Positions 1-12,505 are shown, numbered from the stretch's first letter. The stretch: DNA of 64,000 bases from Vombatus ursinus (GCF_900497805.2 NW_020954702.1:2089586-2153585), one strand, 5' to 3'. Made by a program: numbers and translations. Notes: generated by a model from the letters alone, not told the origin.

Positions 1-1045
1 TTAAAAAAAATTTTTTGAAGCAAGTTTCTCTGATAAAGGTGTCATCTCTCAAATATATAGTGAAATGAGACAAATTTCTAAAAATAAGAGCCATTCCCCA
101 ATTGATAAATAATCAAAAACTATGAACAGTTTTAAGATGAAATAATCAAAGCTATCTATAGCCAGAGGATAAAATAGAAATTAAATTAAAATAATTCTGA
201 GGTACTACTTCACACCTCTTAGATTGGCTGATAGGACAGCAAATGACAAATGTTGGGGCGGATGTAGGAAAATTGAGATGTTAATGTACTGTTGATGGAG
301 TTATGAACTGATTCAACCATTATGTAAAGCAATTAGGAACTATGCGCAAAGGCCTATAAAACCATGCATACTCTTTGACTTAGCAATACCACTACTAGGT
401 CTATATCCCAAAAGAGATAATAAAAAAAGGAAAAGGAAAAGGAAAAGGACCTATATGTACAAAAATATTTATAGCAGCTCTTTTCTGATGACAAAGAATT
501 GGAAATTGAGGAGATACCCATCAAGTGGGGAATGGCTGAACAAGTTGTGATATATGATTGTGATGGAATACTATTATACAATAAGAAATGGTGAGCTAGT
601 TGCTCAGAAAAATATGTAAAGGACTTACAGTGAAGTGATGCAAAGTAAAATGAGTAGAACCAGGAGAACAAGATGATCAGCTGTGAATGACTTAGTTATT
701 CTCAGCAATACAAAACTTGTATTGAAAAATGCTATCCATCCCCAGAGAAAGAACTGATTGGAGTCTGAATACAGATTGAAGCATACTTTTTTACTTTCTT
801 TCTTATTCTTTTTTTTAATTTTGGTCTGTGTTTTCCTTTAGAATATGACTAATATAGAAATATGTTTTGCATGACTACACACGTATAACCTTTATCAAAT
901 TGTTTGCCTTCTAACTGAGGGGGGTGAGGAGGGAAGGAAAGAATTTGGAACTCAAAATTTTTTAAACAAATATTGAAAATTGTTTTTACATGTAATTGGG
1001 GAAAAATAAAATACTAAATTAAAATTTAAAAATATTCCCTGTATA
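1..1045 (+). mobile_element. L1 LINE, 3' end of ORF2 plus 3'UTR
   Basis: The segment enters the window inside L1 ORF2 and runs through the familiar C-terminal stretch (text for 'animals such as CWWSCE...' type zinc-like Cys/His region, here degraded) into a 3'UTR and an A-rich end near 1010-1045. The same string of landmarks recurs at 10.8, 27.9, 35.4 and 48.8 kb: 'gagagcaatttggaactatg', 'caagttgtggtatatgaatg', 'gaagtgagcagaaccaggag' and 'tttggaactcaaaa'. Many stops in ORF2 show it is dead. The 5' part lies outside the window. Confidence 0.9.
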
Positions 1046-1359
1046 TCAGCCCCCAAAACTCTCTTCCAGGAAAGCCCAAACCACAGGGTATCACTAGAAG
1101 TCTAGGGACACTGAATAGTATCCTGTGGGATTGAGGGATTCACCAGAATGTCTAGGATTTGATTTACAATAACCTAAATTTCAATTTCACTTCAAGGGAA
1201 GTTCAAACTATAAGATAGTGCTAAGTGGAGAAAACTTTAGGACCCTATGGAAAAGTTGAACTGGAGAATTGTATTTACATATGGTGTTTTTTTTAGTATT
1301 TCCTGTTTTTTGCATTTGTTTATAAACTCCTTGCATCTTCTGCATTTTCTTCACAGACA
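1046..1359. other. Unassigned sequence
   Basis: I see no gene and no repeat that I can name here. Composition is AT-rich and similar to the surrounding intergenic DNA. Confidence 0.5.
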
Positions 1360-1935
1360 TCTCTACACCTGTACTCTGGCCTTCATTCTCATCTTCCTCC
1401 CTTGGACTTTACTGTAGGACACCTGGGTCTCATAGGTGAACTTTTGCCTCATTTGGCCTAGAAGTGACCTCTCCACCATTTACTAGCCTTCTTTACAGCA
1501 TTCTTCCTGCATTTCAGCCATCGTCCTTGGGCTCCTTCTCCTCAACCCTATTCCCCAAACAAAGGTGCCTCGGATTCTGTAAATGAAATGGTGAAAATTA
1601 CTTAATCATGCCTAAAACAATTCGTTTCCTGGATATTTCTAAACCATGATGTAAGCACTTTATAATGCTGCTTCTATCATTTCACCTGAACTTTGGACGT
1701 TGCCCCTGGAAAGGGCTTTAACAGGTGACTTTTCACTGTGTGTTTACTCAGACCAAGATTTTATATTACTTCCTGGCCATCTCCACACCATGTCACCACA
1801 TATGTTCACTTTCCCCCTTCAGGTTCCCCTTAGTTTTGTGTGCTCCTTCATTAAAACGTAAGGAAAGGGATTGTCTTGCTTTCTTACATTTGTATCCCCA
1901 GGGCTTATCATAGTGCCTGGCCACATAGTAGGCAT
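1360..1935 (+). mobile_element. L2 LINE fragment(s), sense
   Basis: The text around 1380-1410 resembles the late ORF of L2 (the 'cttggactactgcaatagcc' region). The end at 1870-1935 has the L2 3' terminus pattern of 'gtatccccagggcttatcat', 'tagtgcctgg' and 'acatagtaggcattt'. The middle part is too diverged to be sure that it is one continuous copy. Confidence 0.6.
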
Positions 1936-4473
1936 TTCTCTCTCTCTACTTTGAAGTGAGCATTTCTCTCTCTATCTGCTTTGCCCCGTATTTGAATAAT
2001 TATATTGAGTATTTCCCACATCTGGGTAAACTTAATAAAAACTATATTCTAAAAACATAAACTTTGGGTGAAGACAATACAAGCCAAAGAAAGAGTGATT
2101 GATGAAGATGATGATGATAATGATGATTTTAGTCAGTCCGTAGATTGGATACAATCCAGAATATTGTACCACAGGTTATAATTTCAAATAAAAAGAAAAA
2201 TTAAATAATGTATTAATCTTCAAAATCTATGCTAAAGCTTATTTAAAATTGATCTATTATTTTATCAAATTTTCAAATATCAGTGAGTGAATTTATAAAA
2301 GTGTAAAACTGAAGTATTTATGGAATAGGATATCAAAGCTCATCTGATATGTTGTGAATTAAAGGTGATGTTATCTGTAATAATAGTAATACACAATACT
2401 AAAGTATACAATAGTAGTACTGAAGTAAGATTGCCACTTTCATCAACTAAGCCTAGAAAATTCCTTTCACATTAACTTCCTAAAAATTATTTTAAAAATA
2501 ACAAAATAATATCTATAAAATAAAAGCTAAGAAAACTTGATAGGTTTATTGGACAATGAGAACTTATGATTCTTCTGTTTTAAAATAAAATTATTGGGGT
2601 TTTTTTAGTGTTTCAGTAAAGTTCATATACAGTATAGAAGATTGTTCTGACATTAAAACATTGTATGTACTGAAACTTGTCAGTTTGGGAAAGACAGATC
2701 ACAATGAATTTGGTAACATAAGAAAAATATAACTATTTGGATATCTAGCACACCCTAGTGGGAACAATTTTAACTACAACTGTCTAAAAGAACCTTTAAA
2801 ATTAAAAGTCAGTTGCAGAAACAGTGGTAGAATTCCATTTAATTGGAAGGTATTTAATTCAAACTCTTTGGTTTTTTAACACCACGGTAACACTCCCAGT
2901 TGTAGCCAGAACTCAATTAAAATGTAATTGGGAAATATTTAACAAAATAAATAAAATGCAATAAAACATAGATCATATTAATATGTGCTTTCTAAGTTAA
3001 TATATGGGCAGGAGTGATTCTTATGTACTGGTCATTACTATTTGAATTTGACATCACTGTTTAAGCTACTTCCCTTTATTTCCTGCAACAGGAAGTTGAT
3101 TTTGATAGCTTTTTTTTTTTTAAGTTAAAGTGATTCCTTTTCATTCCTTCACAAGAAGCACAATTAAACTGGCTCTTTAGAATACCACAGAATCTATCAC
3201 TTTAAGGTCAACTGCTTTTATCTATCATAGAGATCAAATATCAAGTACTATGATTACTTCATTTCTGAATGATCAGCTATGAAGATGATGTGGAACTGAC
3301 ACATTAATTCACTTTTTTGTAGTCTTTATGGTTGACTAACCTACTACTAGCTCACTTTTCTAATTCATTTTTATCCTACTCTAAGGCAGTCAGGGATATT
3401 TCCACATTAATTACTAAAATTGCAACATCTGTCTCAGTAGTTAATTACCTGTATCCCCATTTATTCAATATCATTATCTACTGAATGAACTAAAGAAACC
3501 ACTATTCCCAAAGGCATTTGCTCATCTCTTTACATATCTGAAAATTCCTAGTCTCCAAGGCTTAAATAGATATAAATGTCATAGGCTATGCTGTTTATTA
3601 ACAATGTAACAAATAATAAAACAATGACATAAGGTTATTTACAATATTATCAGTTATGAGAAAGATTACAGTTAAAGTCACTCTTAGCCATCACTACAAC
3701 TGCTGACGCACTTTCAACTCTGAAAATAGCATCTCAACATTCAGTTCTTTCAGCATACCAACTAAAGACTATTTTAAAGGATTCTCTTCATAATTCTTTA
3801 TGAGAAAAGACTGAATTAAGTGCTCTTAGTCCTTTTTGTTTGTCCTCTTCAGTCTTTATAGTTAACCACTTCTCCAGAGTGACAGTTAAAAGGCATTCTC
3901 CTCAGAGAGTCCTCACAAAATGAGTTAAGCTATAATACCAATATTCTATTGCCTCTCAGAGACGTCTGACTAAGGCAGGCTAGTGTTATACTCAAAATGT
4001 CTCAACCCACTTTCATCTGATGATAAAAGTAAGAAAACATAAATTATTTATTCCTAAGACATGAAGAGAAGCAATTGTTTTTCAAGTGTATATAAAATAT
4101 AAATTAAAACTTACCCATTATATTAGTAAATAAAGATCTTAATTATAAATAGATCAATTATCTATCAACCTCGGTTATCTGGAACTTCACACAGAATAGA
4201 AGCAAGTGTCATTCATGTGCCAGACAGCTCATAAGTTAGATCCCAGGCACTGCTCTCCTAGGATGAAGTTTGAATACTATCTCAGGTGCTGCTGAATCAG
4301 CAGATCTATGAACAGAGTTCCCTTCCAAGGAAGTGAGAGCTCAGAAGTACTTTGTGGTGGAAACTCCTTCAGGGAGAAAGGAGTTACTCTCTCTTCTACA
4401 CCTCCCTTCCTCACCCCCATCAGTTATGGCATCTAAAAGTGATTTAGCCTTATCAATTTATTCCATCTTTCAG
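1936..4473. other. Unassigned AT-rich intergenic sequence
   Basis: About 2.5 kb without a gene or a recognisable transposon. A short (GAT)n tract lies at 2100-2136 and a T run at 3110-3121. No long open frame is present on either strand. It may contain old elements too diverged to see by eye. Confidence 0.5.
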
Positions 4474-4654
4474 TTCTAGAGTTTGTCTTGATATTGGAGA
4501 TAAATTCAAAGCACAATTAAAGGAGCAGAGATATACTCTTCAAAAAGATATGGAAAGAATTATGTTTGAGGAAAAGGACCTTTGGCAGCAGAAAAGAAAG
4601 ATGGGATGCACTAGTGTATTGCAACCAGTTCATACCATCTCTCTAGAGAGCTGA
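4474..4654 (+). other. Candidate terminal exon or gene fossil encoding a coiled-coil segment
   Basis: A pyrimidine-rich tract ends in 'ttccatctttcag' at 4473, a good 3' splice acceptor. Immediately after it a frame is open for 59 codons (4475-4651) and closes with TGA at 4652-4654. The in-frame stop upstream is at 4445, so the frame is also open for a few codons before the acceptor. The peptide is rich in K, E, Q, D, L and M, with stretches such as FKAQLKEQRYTLQKDMERIM and FEEKDLWQQKRKM, and reads like a charged coiled coil. It does not look like the N/I/K-rich peptides that random AT-rich DNA gives. It has no ATG near its start. I do not recognise the family, and it does not resemble the L1 ORF1 coiled coil elsewhere in the window. 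It could be a real terminal exon, an exon of a decayed gene, a retrocopy fragment, or chance. Confidence 0.3.
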
Positions 4655-4914
4655 TTGTGAAATTTTCAAAGCATTTATGCCTCAGAAATTGGTATACATT
4701 ACAAATCAGGGTTTGATTTTTGGTTGCTATTGTTGATCATCTAGACTTTAAGAAAATGAAAAAATTAATAATACAAATTAACTTTTAAAATGAGTCATGT
4801 AGATTGATATATGTATATGTGTATTTTTTTTTCTTTTTCTGGAAAGCCAGTTGTTAAACAGTTTACTAGCTCACTCCTGGATGTGAAGAGGAATCGATTT
4901 TAGGGACCCAGCTG

Positions 4915-5338
4915 AACAACTCAGTCAGTCAACAAGCATTTAATAAGCGCTTACTATCTGCCAGGCACTAAACTAAGAGCTGAGAATACAAAGAAAGGCA
5001 AAAATCTTCCCTGCCCTCAAAGATCTCACATTTTAATGGGGAGAGGCAACACATAAATAACTAGTTGCATACAAGAATTATGTAGAGCAAATGGAAAATA
5101 ATATGACAAGGAAAGACACTAACAGTTTTGAGAATCGGGGAAAATCTTTTACAGGAGATAGAAATTATACTGAGTCAGGAAAGATGCCAGGGAAGCTAAG
5201 AGGCAGGGATATGGGGGTAGGGCATTCCAGGCATAGATAAGAGCCACTTCAAAAGCATGGAGATAAGACTCTCAGTAACCCAGGGAATCATTATAAGTAC
5301 ACTATAAAGACAGAAAGGACTTTTAGGCTCTGCAGTAC
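4915..5338 (-). mobile_element. L2 LINE 3' end, antisense
   Basis: Starts with the reverse complement of the L2 terminus ('cagtcagtcaacaagcattt', 'aataagcgcttactatctgc', 'caggcactaa'). It continues into the antisense 'catttta atggggagaggc' and 'ggcattccaggcatagataa' parts of the L2 tail. The same element resumes after 5816, so an LTR has split it. Confidence 0.8.
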
Positions 5339-5816
5339 TGTAGCAGTTTGGGGTGCTGAGAACCCTGAAATGCAAAGATACAGGGGGTCTGCTTCAAAAG
5401 AATTCTACCACTCAAGCCTTCTTTCAGTCAAAGTAGCAGGATTTATTTGTGATGCTAATAGAAGCAGGTGAGATTCTTAGGGAATCTACACTCTAGTGAG
5501 TTTACTCCTAGTGAGTCTGCACCTTGATGGGGGTGAGATGGATACTCACATATAAGAAAAGACAGTGAGAAGATTTGGATGGGATTAAGGAGTGGTGAAT
5601 AGCATGGGGTGGACCAGGAAAGGGATTGTGGTTGGAGAGCCACAGAAAAAAGGTTGTTAAAAGAATTATTGAGTATCTAGGTGGGATGGGATGGGCCAGA
5701 TGTCTCGGGCAAACCATCAGTGATCTGAACTACTGAAATGTGTGGGAAAATTCAGGGACTGGGTTGCTTTCAAAGACATGGTCTTTTCCTTTTAGGGGTC
5801 CAGGTCTCATCACCCC
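5339..5816 (-). mobile_element. Solo LTR, family A (inserted in L2), antisense
   Basis: Read on the minus strand it begins TGCTGGGGTGATGAGACC-like and ends with 'caccccaaactgctaca'. The poly-A signal region (reverse 'tttatt') lies near 5443. The flanks carry 'gcagta' on both sides, a likely short target duplication. The same LTR family occurs at 43501-44062, about 50210-50505 and 55579-56068. It is a fossil without internal region. Confidence 0.7.
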
Positions 5817-6065
5817 AGCAGTATCATGAGTTATATTGAATGAGAGAATGTAGACCTCAGCAATAGATTGAATATAGAGGGGTCAGAGAAAATGAGGAAT
5901 CAAGGATGACTCCTAGGTTACAAGCCTGAGGGACTGGAAGGATTATGTTGCCCTTGAAAGTAATAGGGAAGTTGGGGTTGAAGAGGTTTAGGGGGAAAAG
6001 ATAACGAGTTCAGTCTTGGACACGTTGAGTTTAGATGTCTACTGGATTTCTAGTTTAAGATCTCT
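5817..6065 (-). mobile_element. L2 LINE, antisense (continuation)
   Basis: Read on the minus strand it carries the L2 ORF2 text 'agtagacatctaaactcaac' followed by 'gtccaagactgaactcg', and 'gtaacctaggagtcatcctt'. With 4915-5338 it forms one L2 copy interrupted by the family A LTR. Confidence 0.75.
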
Positions 6066-6549
6066 GAAAAAGTATTGGCAAGGTTAATAACCTCATACCA
6101 CTCACCCTGTGCCTGGCCTACCTAGTCTGTGACATTGAGGCCAGGAGTAGCTTTATTGATGGTAATGATGACTTTGTTCAGCTCCTCGGAGTCCTGTGTA
6201 AGCTGACAATTCCCATCTGCTTCCTTAAAAGTAACACAGGCTAGTTGTAAGGAGAGTTAGTATAACAAAATACTCCAGTTTCCTTCATCTCCATAGATGG
6301 AGAAAAAAGTAACTTTCAAAGCCCTGGCGACCTAATACTATGTGGTGTTAACTACATGGTGTAAGAAATTAGTCATTTGGACCTCTACTCCATTCCAATG
6401 AGTATTAATAAGTTCAGCATGATCCCACAAGGAGCCATGATTATTAGCAATTATTAGTGATATAATCATTTAGTAATATACATTTAGTCAGTCATCTGAC
6501 AATAGTACAAGAATAAACATGTACTAGTACTAACACATATCTTACATAA

Positions 6550-7199
6550 ATCATGCAGGGATAATTAGATAAGATAGGTTCTTATAATAGGCCTCAAACT
6601 TTAATCCAATGTTTACCACTTGTTTACCAGTTATGAAGCTCACTTGCGCAACTAGAAGAATGCTGACAGATATCTCCATCTTGTTTTGCTCAAATTCCAT
6701 GTCCAAGTTTAGCATGGGTGAGAAACTTGGCGTAATAAAGAAAATCTCCTAACTTACTTTTGGTGTAATAAAGAAAATCTCCAGACTATCCCCTCTTGTC
6801 CAGCATGAGCAAATTACAGTCTTATGACGACTTAGTCACCAGAGATCACTCTTGCCTTGCCCTTCCTATGACCTCTAGTCAACAGAGATAGTCCATGCTT
6901 TGCCCAACCCATGATGCCCCTGCTGATAGACCATTTTGAAACTGATATATCATTTTTGGCCTTCAAAAATAAAGTCTATCAACCAGTGGGATTTTGTATT
7001 TTACTTTGCCTCTCCTGAGTGTCTGGGTATCAAACTCTATACAAACAAAGTCCTGAAGACTAGAGGACATCTCACACTGTGAGGAACATCTGAGGTCCAG
7101 TTCATTAGAGGGAGCCATGGACCCTTTAATAAATTGCTACTGGCTTGGAGCTCTGCCTCAGTGGGTTTTCTTGCAAATTGGACGATTTTCAATCCCACA
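6550..7199 (+). mobile_element. LTR, family B, sense
   Basis: The block from about 7080 ('gaacatctgaggtccagttc', 'aataaattgct', 'gagctctgcctcagtgggtt', ending 'aatcccaca') is the mirror of the antisense LTR at 29742-30854. An AATAAA lies at 7129. The 5' limit is uncertain. Treated as a fossil LTR; I could not identify an internal region with it. Confidence 0.6.
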
Positions 7200-8899
7200 A
7201 TGGGATACTTTGAGTAACTCTAAAGGTTCCTACTTTGTCCTGCCCATAGTAACTTGCACAGACATCCCTAAAAGAGCTCAGACAGATACTTAGTCTATAA
7301 TACCCCTTTCCTCTATGTTCTGCCCTCCACAGCATCTCCTGAATGATCCAAATAGGGAAGAAGTTTTAGAGGGTTATCCCAGGCTTTGATGGGGATGAAA
7401 GGAGAGTAGCCCTAGTGCTACACAGTTTTGCAAGTTGCCCCCTTGCTTCCCTTCCACCCCCATGTTTCAGGAGGTACCCCAAACTCTTAGCAGGATAGGC
7501 TGTCATTGCCCTCTGCTCACCTGCCAGGAACCCTTTCATACCCACAGCTCTAATTGTGATGGCTGCTGCCATCTCAAACTCTTGCTCAATATATAGCCCA
7601 TATATATGTATATATATATATATATATATAATTATGGGATAGGGAAAACCCATGGCTAAATTCTTAACCCATTCTCATGGGACTCTTCCCTAAAGGTAGA
7701 ATCTATTTGTCCCCAAGATTGACTGGGCATGAGATATGGAAGACCATAGTGGGTGGGAGTGTATAAATCCAAACTGTCAAATAAATTTCCTTTAGGAACT
7801 TTACCCCTTCCCTTTTAGATTCCTGTCAGGGAGCTGTCTGCAACAGGAATTTATCTTCAGAGTTCCAGGTGCAAAAAACTCCCCTAGTCACCTAAAAAGA
7901 TAAAGACTTGAAAAATTTTAGTTAACTTTGTAAAAGTACATCCTCAGAGATTTCCTCCAGCCTATAAAAGTCAACTGAGAAAGTGTCTCAGCATTAGCTC
8001 CATTAATCCACACCTTTAGTGATTCATCAAGTTTCTGATGGCCATTCCCCCAAATCATCCCAGATTGTCTTCATTTCTACTTTTTTTTTCATTATATGCT
8101 GGAGAAACAATCGGTAATTTCATCAGAGATAATAACAACAATGAAAAAAACATGCCAAAAATTATAGGTTATAGACAAAAGAGGATTTTAAAAATTAAAT
8201 CTTTAGACATTTTCTGGGCTTACTGCTGTGGGGCAGGAATTCATCTAGATTAGATGGCATAGTTGGATGAGGTCCTGCCCAAGCTCTAGGAGCATGTTCC
8301 CCTAGGATTAGGGCAATCTCATCTATCAGCCATATCCTTCAGAGATTCACTGACTGACCTATAGAAACTAGTCCTGAAGGAGGAAATAAAAAGCCTTGAT
8401 TCTAATTAATAAAAGATTATTGATATAATAGAAAATAGTCATGCCTATCCCTCACCTTTGTTTTTGGCAGTCGAGCCTACCATACTCTAATTGCCTCTTG
8501 AACTCCTAATCCTCATTGAATCACTTCTCAGAATCCTCACTCGACCCTGTCCATCTACAAATAAACTCTCTTAAGTTGGAAGGAAACATCACTGTCTATT
8601 TGAGACTAAGTCTCCCAGAAACTCATGCAGCTAGACAACGAAGTTTTTCTCTGCCCACAAGAATTTGCCAAATGTCTGCTATAATTGATTTTCTAATTTT
8701 CACTTTATTGATTTCAGAATTTAAATCTCTAATATGCAATTACAGGACCTGATGAACAAGATGGAAGATTAGACATTTTCTTCAATTTTCATAACCTCTC
8801 AAAGCTCTCCCAAATAGAGGTTATGTGGAATTGGTAAAACAATTTATACTTTTTTTCCACAATCTAGGACACCTAGAACCCATTTGAGTTTGACACCAT
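7200..8899. other. Unassigned sequence with short AT microsatellite
   Basis: An alternating TA tract lies at about 7602-7630. The rest shows no gene, and no repeat that I can name. The few short open frames here lack homology I recognise. Confidence 0.45.
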
Positions 8900-9038
8900 T
8901 GGACTAGATCTATGAGCTGTTAATGCAATTGTATAGCTTGCTTTTCCAGCTTTATTACACATTATTTCCTTCCACATAAGCAATGGTTTGGCCAAACTGT
9001 CCTTCTAGCTGTTTCTCACATATGACACATGATCCCCT
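8900..9038 (+). mobile_element. L2 LINE fragment, sense
   Basis: Resembles the L2 3' ORF region ('gctttattacacattatttc', 'caaactgtccttctagctgt', 'tctcacatatgacac'), also seen at 50515-50811. The copy continues after the LTR at about 9475. Confidence 0.6.
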
Positions 9039-9442
9039 GTAATCATGGAACAGAATCCTGCTATATCTAAGTTTCCCCTTTCTCACAACTTGATTTAGGC
9101 CAATTTTTAGCCTAAAATGCAACAAAGGTTCCTGGAACTTGGACTGAGCCCTTCATTAACTGTACCCTCCTTAATGCCATTTTCTAATGGCCTTCTGCCA
9201 TATTGACACAACTTCCTGATTACCTAAGGGCGTAAAAAAACCTATTCACATGGAATCAGTTTCCTTCAGATTTGCCAGATGTCCTAAGACTAAACCATCC
9301 AACCTTGCTAACCAGACACATTTCCAAATGGAGGCTTCTACCCAAAGCTAAGTACTACAGTATCTTTGTTTAAATATCTTTCCTGTACTATGGCTATATA
9401 AACCACTTTGTGTTAACTAAGTTATCTCATTTCATTCCAACA
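9039..9442 (+). mobile_element. Solo LTR, family C, sense
   Basis: Shares with 19349-19726 the blocks 'caacttcctgattacc', 'accagacacatttccaaatg' and 'gttaactaagttatctcatt'. It ends in '...cattccaaca', matching the TG...CA rule. It sits inside an L2 copy. The start is approximate. Confidence 0.65.
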
Positions 9443-9474
9443 GTGAATCTAAACTGATAGTGTAATGGCTGATT

Positions 9475-9720
9475 CTGGCCTGTCCATTAAATACCATGCT
9501 TCTTCACTGACTATCCTCCAATGCCTAAAATGTGCTCTCTCCTCACATCTGCCTATTGGAATCCCTCATTTCCTTTAAGATTAGCTCAAGTGCCCACTTC
9601 TGGATGAGGCCTTTCCTGGTTCCCCCACATTCCCTGATCAGTTCTCAATGCCTTCTCCACACCCAAGGTTACCTTAAATCTCTTGGGTAGGTAACACCCC
9701 CTTGATTTGTGCCCTAAAAG
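9475..9720 (+). mobile_element. L2 LINE fragment, sense
   Basis: 'ctcctcacatctgcctattg', 'gaatccctcatttcctttaa' and 'gatgaggcctttcctggttc' are the usual end of the L2 ORF and start of its 3'UTR. It follows on from 8900-9038 across the LTR. Confidence 0.7.
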
Positions 9721-10255
9721 ATAGCCCTGTTCTCCGTGCTGCAGAGCTAAAGGGAGACATGATTCCTCAATAGTTTAAAGGATATTGATTGTGACACAGC
9801 AAACCTGCCATAAAAAACTTTCTTGAGTCAGTTACAGACACAATTTGAGAGAGAACCTTCAGTAAAGCACTCGAGAAAGAGAGACACTATTGGATTTCAT
9901 GAACTTTCAAGTAGTAGAATGAAGGCTTCAGAGTTATATTCTTGCATGCAATGCCTGCCCAATAAAGTCCCTAGATGTTCAGGAATTGCAGCTCTAAAGA
10001 GTGTTAAAAAGGAACTTTTTGGGTGAGATCATTCTCTCTCTCTTGGTTTGAGCTGAGATTTTGACTTGTTTCCAGGTGAATTGCTAACAGTATATTTGTG
10101 CAATATTCTAATCTGTAGTACTTTTCACATTTTTTATTTGTGGTTTTGCTCAAATAAATGGGTTTTCTCAGTATTTGTGGTAGTCTTTTGTATAAAATAA
10201 TTTGATGGGAAGAGACTAAGCTAGCAAGAGTAAGATAAGGGCTACCCTCCCTACT
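9721..10255. other. Unassigned sequence, possible LTR remnant
   Basis: A 67-codon frame at 9823-10026 has no recognisable family. An AATAAA followed by 'tgggttttctcag' near 10154 looks like an LTR poly-A region, but no partner copy was found in the window. Confidence 0.35.
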
Positions 10256-10306
10256 TAAAATAATAATAATGATAATGATGTTGGTAATAATGATGATGAT
10301 GATGAT
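10256..10306. repeat. (AAT)n/(GAT)n microsatellite
   Basis: Imperfect trinucleotide run of taataa, gataat and gatgatgatgat, lying at the start of an antisense MIR-type SINE. Confidence 0.9.
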
Positions 10307-10540
10307 AGCTAGCATTTATATAGTTCTAAGTGCAGGACACTTTACAAATACGATCTCATTTGATCCTCAACAACTCTGAGAGGTAGGTGCTATTATTATT
10401 CCTATTTTACAGATAAGAAAATTGAGGCAGAAATGATTTACCCAAGGTGACACAGCTAGTAAGTATCTGAGGCTGGATTTGAACTAATGTCTTCTTGATT
10501 CCAGACCTAGCTCTCTCTCTCTACCAACTAGCTGCCACTA
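10307..10540 (-). mobile_element. MIR/CORE-SINE, antisense
   Basis: Contains the reverse complement of the MIR 3' part ('tctcatttgatcctcaacaa', 'gaggtaggtgctattattat'), the CORE ('ggtgacacagctagtaagta') and the tRNA-like head ('ctaccaactagctgcca'). Confidence 0.9.
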
Positions 10541-10804
10541 AGGGCAACCAGAAAAGCAGCTTTCCTTTTAAACCTCTAAAAAACTCATACCGTGATACTA
10601 AAGGAATTTAAAAGGTAGCGGAAAGATATAAGCCCAACATCCTCTTGGAGATTAGAAAGATCACCCATACTTAGCTGTCCTGGATGTTTCCTGTCTCTTC
10701 TCAGCTAAGCTGCTGGTGATGAGGGTGATGCTGTTCTTCCACTTTATAACAAGGTGGAAATACCTACCCATGCTACCTGTAAGCCACACATCTATGTATT
10801 TTTA

Positions 10805-11815
10805 AAAATAAATAGCCCTTTCCCCAGTTGACAAATGGTCAAAGGATATGAACAGACAGTTTTCAGATGAAGAAATTAAAGCTATCTAGAGTCATATGAA
10901 CAAATGCTCTAAACCACTATTGAGTAGAGAAATGCAAATTAAAACAACTCTGAGCTACCACTCACACCTATAAGATTGTCTAATATGACAAAAAAGGAAA
11001 ATGATAAATGTTGGAGAAGATGTGGGAAAATTGGAACACTAATGCATTGTTGGTGGAGTTGTGAACTGATCCAACCATGGTGGAGAGCAATTTGGAAATC
11101 TGCCCAAAGGGTAATCAAATTGTGTATACCCTTCGATTTACCAATACCACTACTAGGTCTGTATCCCAAAGATATCATAAAAAAGGGGAAAGGACCCATA
11201 TGTACAAAAATATTTATAGAACTTTTTTTGTGGTAGCAAAGAGTTGGAAATTGAGGGGATGCCCATCAATTGGGAAATGGCTGAACAAGTTGTGGTATAT
11301 GAATGTAATGAAATACTATTGTTCTATAAGAAATGATGAGCAGGCAAATTTCAAAAAAAAAAAGACCTGGAAAGATTTACATGAACTGGTGCTGAGTGAA
11401 GTGAGCAGAACCAGGAGAATATTGTACACAGTAACAGCAACATTGTACAATGGTCAACTTTGATAGACTTAGCTCTTCTCAGCAACACAATGATTCAAGA
11501 CAATTCCAAAAGACTCATGAAGGAAAATGCTATCCACATCCAGAGAAAGAACTATGGAGTCTGAATGTAGATTGAAGCATACTATTTTCTCTTTTTTTGT
11601 TGTTTTTTCTTTCTTATGTTGTGATTCTTCTTTCACAACATGACCAATGTGGAAATATGTTTAATATGATTGTACATGTATAGCCTATATCAGATTGCTT
11701 GCTGTCTTGGGGAGAGAGGGAGAAAAAAATTTGGAACTCAAAATCTTATAAAAGTGGAAGTTGTAAACTAACCATTACATGTAATTGGAAAAATAAAATA
11801 ACTATCAATTGGGGG
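10805..11815 (+). mobile_element. L1 LINE, 5'-truncated (ORF2 C-terminus + 3'UTR)
   Basis: Carries the ORF2 end with a conserved Cys-rich patch in one frame (10976-11236: [20 protein letters not shown]). It continues through a damaged tail, a 3'UTR with 'cagagaaagaactatggagt' and 'tttggaactcaaaatc', and an A-rich end near 11790-11815. Frame changes after about 11220 show it is dead. Confidence 0.92.
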
Positions 11816-11839
11816 AAAAATAGACAGCCTTGCCCAACA

Positions 11840-11998
11840 TATATACTATAGGTGTGTATGTCTAAGCTATAGGCACTCTCCCATTGGAATGTAACTTCTT
11901 GAGAAAAGAACTGTTTCAATTTTGCATTTGTTTCCTCAGCACCTAGCACAATACCTGTCACATAGTACATATAATAAATGTTTGTTGATTGATTGATT
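11840..11998 (+). mobile_element. L2 LINE 3' end, sense
   Basis: Typical terminus: 'tgtttcctcagcacctagca', 'caatacctgtcacatagtac' and 'aataaatgtttgttgattga', ending in a short TGAT repeat. Confidence 0.9.
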
Positions 11999-12211
11999 AG
12001 ACAATGCAAGTATTCCATTTCAATTGATTTTCTTTCAGCATGTATAGTTAGGCTGATCTCTTTGAATCTCGGCAATGTTCCAGAGGGTGATGTAATTAGA
12101 ACACTTTTAGGTGCAAAAGGAAGCATCTGCAGACCCTCACTATCTAAAGGGCATCTCTCTTCTATTTGTATTTTTTGCATTTCATACTTTAAGACAATGG
12201 CAAAAACTTTT

Positions 12212-12505
12212 TAAAAAATTTTTTTATTAACTTATTTTGATTTATCAACAATCACTTCCATAAGCTTTTGAGTTTTAAATTTTTCTCCTCCTCCCTCCCC
12301 AAGACAGCATGCAATCTGATATAGGCTATAAATATACATTCCTATTAAACATATTTTCACATTAGTGATGTTGTAAGGAAGAATTACAACCAATAGGAGG
12401 AACCACCCAAAAGAGGAAACAAAACTAAACAGAAGAAAAAAAAATAGCAAATAGTATGCTTCGATCTGCATTCAGACTCCATAGTTCTTTCTTTGGATGT
12501 AGATA
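12212..12505 (-). mobile_element. L1 LINE 3'UTR insertion with 13-bp TSD, antisense
   Basis: A 294-bp 5'-truncated L1 tail, poly-T on the left. It is flanked by the direct repeat ggcaaaaactttt at 12199-12211 and 12506-12518, which is the expected L1 target-site duplication. Contains 'gatttatcaacaatcacttc' and 'atgcttcgatctgcattcag' of the marsupial L1 3'UTR. The perfect TSD implies a fairly young insertion. Confidence 0.93.
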
